Source: Sphingobacterium sp. UBA6711 (GTDB taxonomy: Bacteria > Bacteroidota > Bacteroidia > Sphingobacteriales > Sphingobacteriaceae). Taken from it: 7,220 nucleotides of DNA. Positions within the stretch are counted from its first letter, which is position 1. The number at the start of each line of letters is the position of its first letter. The notes beneath the pieces are model-generated. The model made no database searches. It was not told the DNA's origin and saw nothing but the letters and a program-made list of their open reading frames with translations. Positions 5,914 to 7,220 of this stretch are shown one piece after another. Location: positions 2,594 through 9,813 of the forward strand of contig DKIT01000197.1 in NCBI GenBank assembly GCA_002454415.1. The letters run 5' to 3'. Made by a program: the position numbers and the translations under genes.

Positions 5914-7220
5914 ATGAAAAAAATATCCTTATCGTTCGCAGCTATCTTAGCGGCCAGTACATTGTCGTTCGCACAAGTTAATAAAGCATTTAAGATCAAC
6001 TACGCCATTACATATGCTATCGATGCTACAGGAGAAGCGCAAGAGTCTCCTGTTTCTGTCTATGAAGCTTATGTTAACAATGATAAAATAAAAGTAATAT
6101 CGACAACTGGAGACAGTGCAGAGTCGATCTTTCTTGTTCAAAAAAATGAGGAAAAGTCGATTATTTTATACCCCGGCCTAGCCAAATATAGTGTAAAGGA
6201 TAATGAGCTCAGCCCACATACTGTTAAATTGGTCCCAAACCAAACTAAAATAATTGCCGGTTATCCCTGTAAACTGGCCCAGATCGAAATTCCTATTTCG
6301 GAAGATAACGAGGAAAACAGCACCTTATCGATATGGTATAGTGATAAATTGCCGGTCACTTTTTGGGAAGGATTTGATCTCTTTAAAGAAATTCCAGGAG
6401 CGGTGCTACAGTTAACAACACCGCTAGGCATGAATATGATTGCTCAAAACGTAACAGATAGTCAGTTGGACGACAAAGACTTTATCGTACCTGAAGATTA
6501 CGAACAAGTAGACTCTATTTATGACGAAGATGACTCGACAGAGAGCAATCAAATAGCTGAAAGCCTCTATTTATTTGAAGATCCCGAAACTAATCTTGTG
6601 GGATTACAAGACGACGAAGAAAAAACAATTGCATCGGCACAATACCTCTATATTGCGCCATTTGTTGGAGACCTGAGCGTGGTACAATATAAAAACGAAA
6701 AATATGGTGCCATCGACCTAACAGGTAAAGCTATTATTCCTTTTCAATACGATTATTTGGGTTACGACGATCAACTTGGACAATTAATTTTTGGGCTAAA
6801 CGAAAAATATGGGGTCATGGATAAAATTGGTAAGATTCTGATTCCAGCAAATTATGATATGATATCGTTTATTAATGGAGGTTATGCAGTGTTTCAAAGA
6901 GAAGATAAATATGGTATTTTGAACCAAGAAGATAAAATAATTGTTCCGGCATCCCATGGCTATATTTCAGAAAATAATGCAACACATTTTGTAAGCATCG
7001 AAAATGATAAATACAATCTTGCTGAAATAAAAACTAATAAAATCGTCGCTCCTGACTACGATTTTATTTCAATTACAGAAGAACCCAATCTTTTCCTTGC
7101 CGGTAAAAATGGAAAATATGGTTATTTAAATGGACAGGGAAAAATTGCAATACCATTTATCTACAGTGGGGCTACAGCATTTAGTGGTGGCGTAGCTTCT
7201 GTATCTTTAGAGGGTTCTGA
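5914..7220 (+). CDS. Exported WG/YG-repeat protein with GLPGLI-like N-terminal domain (3' end outside window)
   Basis: The reading frame is open to the right edge: 435 complete codons are present and the stop lies beyond. Residues 1-20 are a typical signal peptide ending SFA before Gln21, so the protein is exported to the periplasm or outer surface. Residues about 25-180 are a beta-rich domain whose later part, GYPCKLAQIEI (from 116), WYSDKLPVTFW (from 141) and IPGAVLQL (160-167), resembles the end of GLPGLI or DUF4412-type domains of Bacteroidetes. A strongly acidic linker follows (about 182-236). Five WG-type repeats then recur every 34-35 residues, with Tyr in place of Trp: Tyr264-Gly, Tyr299-Gly, Tyr333-Gly, Tyr367-Asn and Tyr402-Gly, each followed by a GK-x-x-IP-like segment and usually YD. 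WG repeats are thought to bind proteins or surfaces, but no function is established. The start ATG fits the signal peptide; the upstream AAGAAG is a weak ribosome site. The repeat call is firm; the N-terminal domain name is tentative. Confidence 0.88.
   Translation, partial: MKKISLSFAAILAASTLSFAQVNKAFKINYAITYAIDATGEAQESPVSVYEAYVNNDKIKVISTTGDSAESIFLVQKNEEKSIILYPGLAKYSVKDNELSPHTVKLVPNQTKIIAGYPCKLAQIEIPISEDNEENSTLSIWYSDKLPVTFWEGFDLFKEIPGAVLQLTTPLGMNMIAQNVTDSQLDDKDFIVPEDYEQVDSIYDEDDSTESNQIAESLYLFEDPETNLVGLQDDEEKTIASAQYLYIAPFVGDLSVVQYKNEKYGAIDLTGKAIIPFQYDYLGYDDQLGQLIFGLNEKYGVMDKIGKILIPANYDMISFINGGYAVFQREDKYGILNQEDKIIVPASHGYISENNATHFVSIENDKYNLAEIKTNKIVAPDYDFISITEEPNLFLAGKNGKYGYLNGQGKIAIPFIYSGATAFSGGVASVSLEGS

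Noticed and set aside
5947..6141. Minus-strand open frame opposite the start of the WG-repeat gene
   Set aside because: The plus-strand frame has a signal peptide and continues for 435 codons; the opposite frame is explained as its shadow.
1..7220. CRISPR array, tRNA or rRNA gene, insertion sequence, or defence system
   Set aside because: No regularly spaced repeats, cloverleaf-like sequence, transposase motif or nuclease/methylase domain was seen on either strand.

Overview
The window looks like an ordinary chromosomal stretch from a Bacteroidetes bacterium, most likely a Sphingobacterium or close Sphingobacteriaceae relative. The evidence is an AT-rich sequence, few Shine-Dalgarno sites, one good match to the Bacteroidetes -7 promoter box (TAnnTTTG), and a secreted WG-repeat protein with a GLPGLI-like front half. 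The genus is inferred from gene style and was not tested by a search.

Layout. The left half runs on the minus strand: a TlpA-type membrane-anchored thioredoxin (1405-1935), then MetA, the homoserine O-acyltransferase of methionine synthesis (350-1291), then a 69-residue membrane protein with a signal peptide (80-289). A 210-bp divergent region (1936-2145) separates these from a plus-strand half: an AcnA-type aconitase (2146-4920) closed by a clear hairpin terminator, a Qnr-like pentapeptide-repeat protein (5214-5780), and a signal-peptide protein with YG/WG repeats (5914 to the right edge, incomplete). No RNA gene, insertion sequence, CRISPR array or phage gene is visible.

Function. The genes do not form one obvious pathway. 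MetA and aconitase are core metabolism: methionine synthesis and the TCA cycle. The thioredoxin acts on disulfides outside the inner membrane. The pentapeptide and WG proteins are of unknown role. MetA carries Glu111, so acetyl-CoA is its predicted acyl donor even though the family is usually named succinyltransferase. Its true start is an internal ATG at 1291 with a good ribosome binding site, not the upstream TTG.

I found no convincing new multi-gene system. The most unusual items are a 21-bp imperfect inverted repeat pair flanking the pentapeptide gene, the cysteine ladder and register break in that protein, a possible 26-codon ORF just upstream of the thioredoxin gene, and the domain arrangement of the edge-truncated WG protein.
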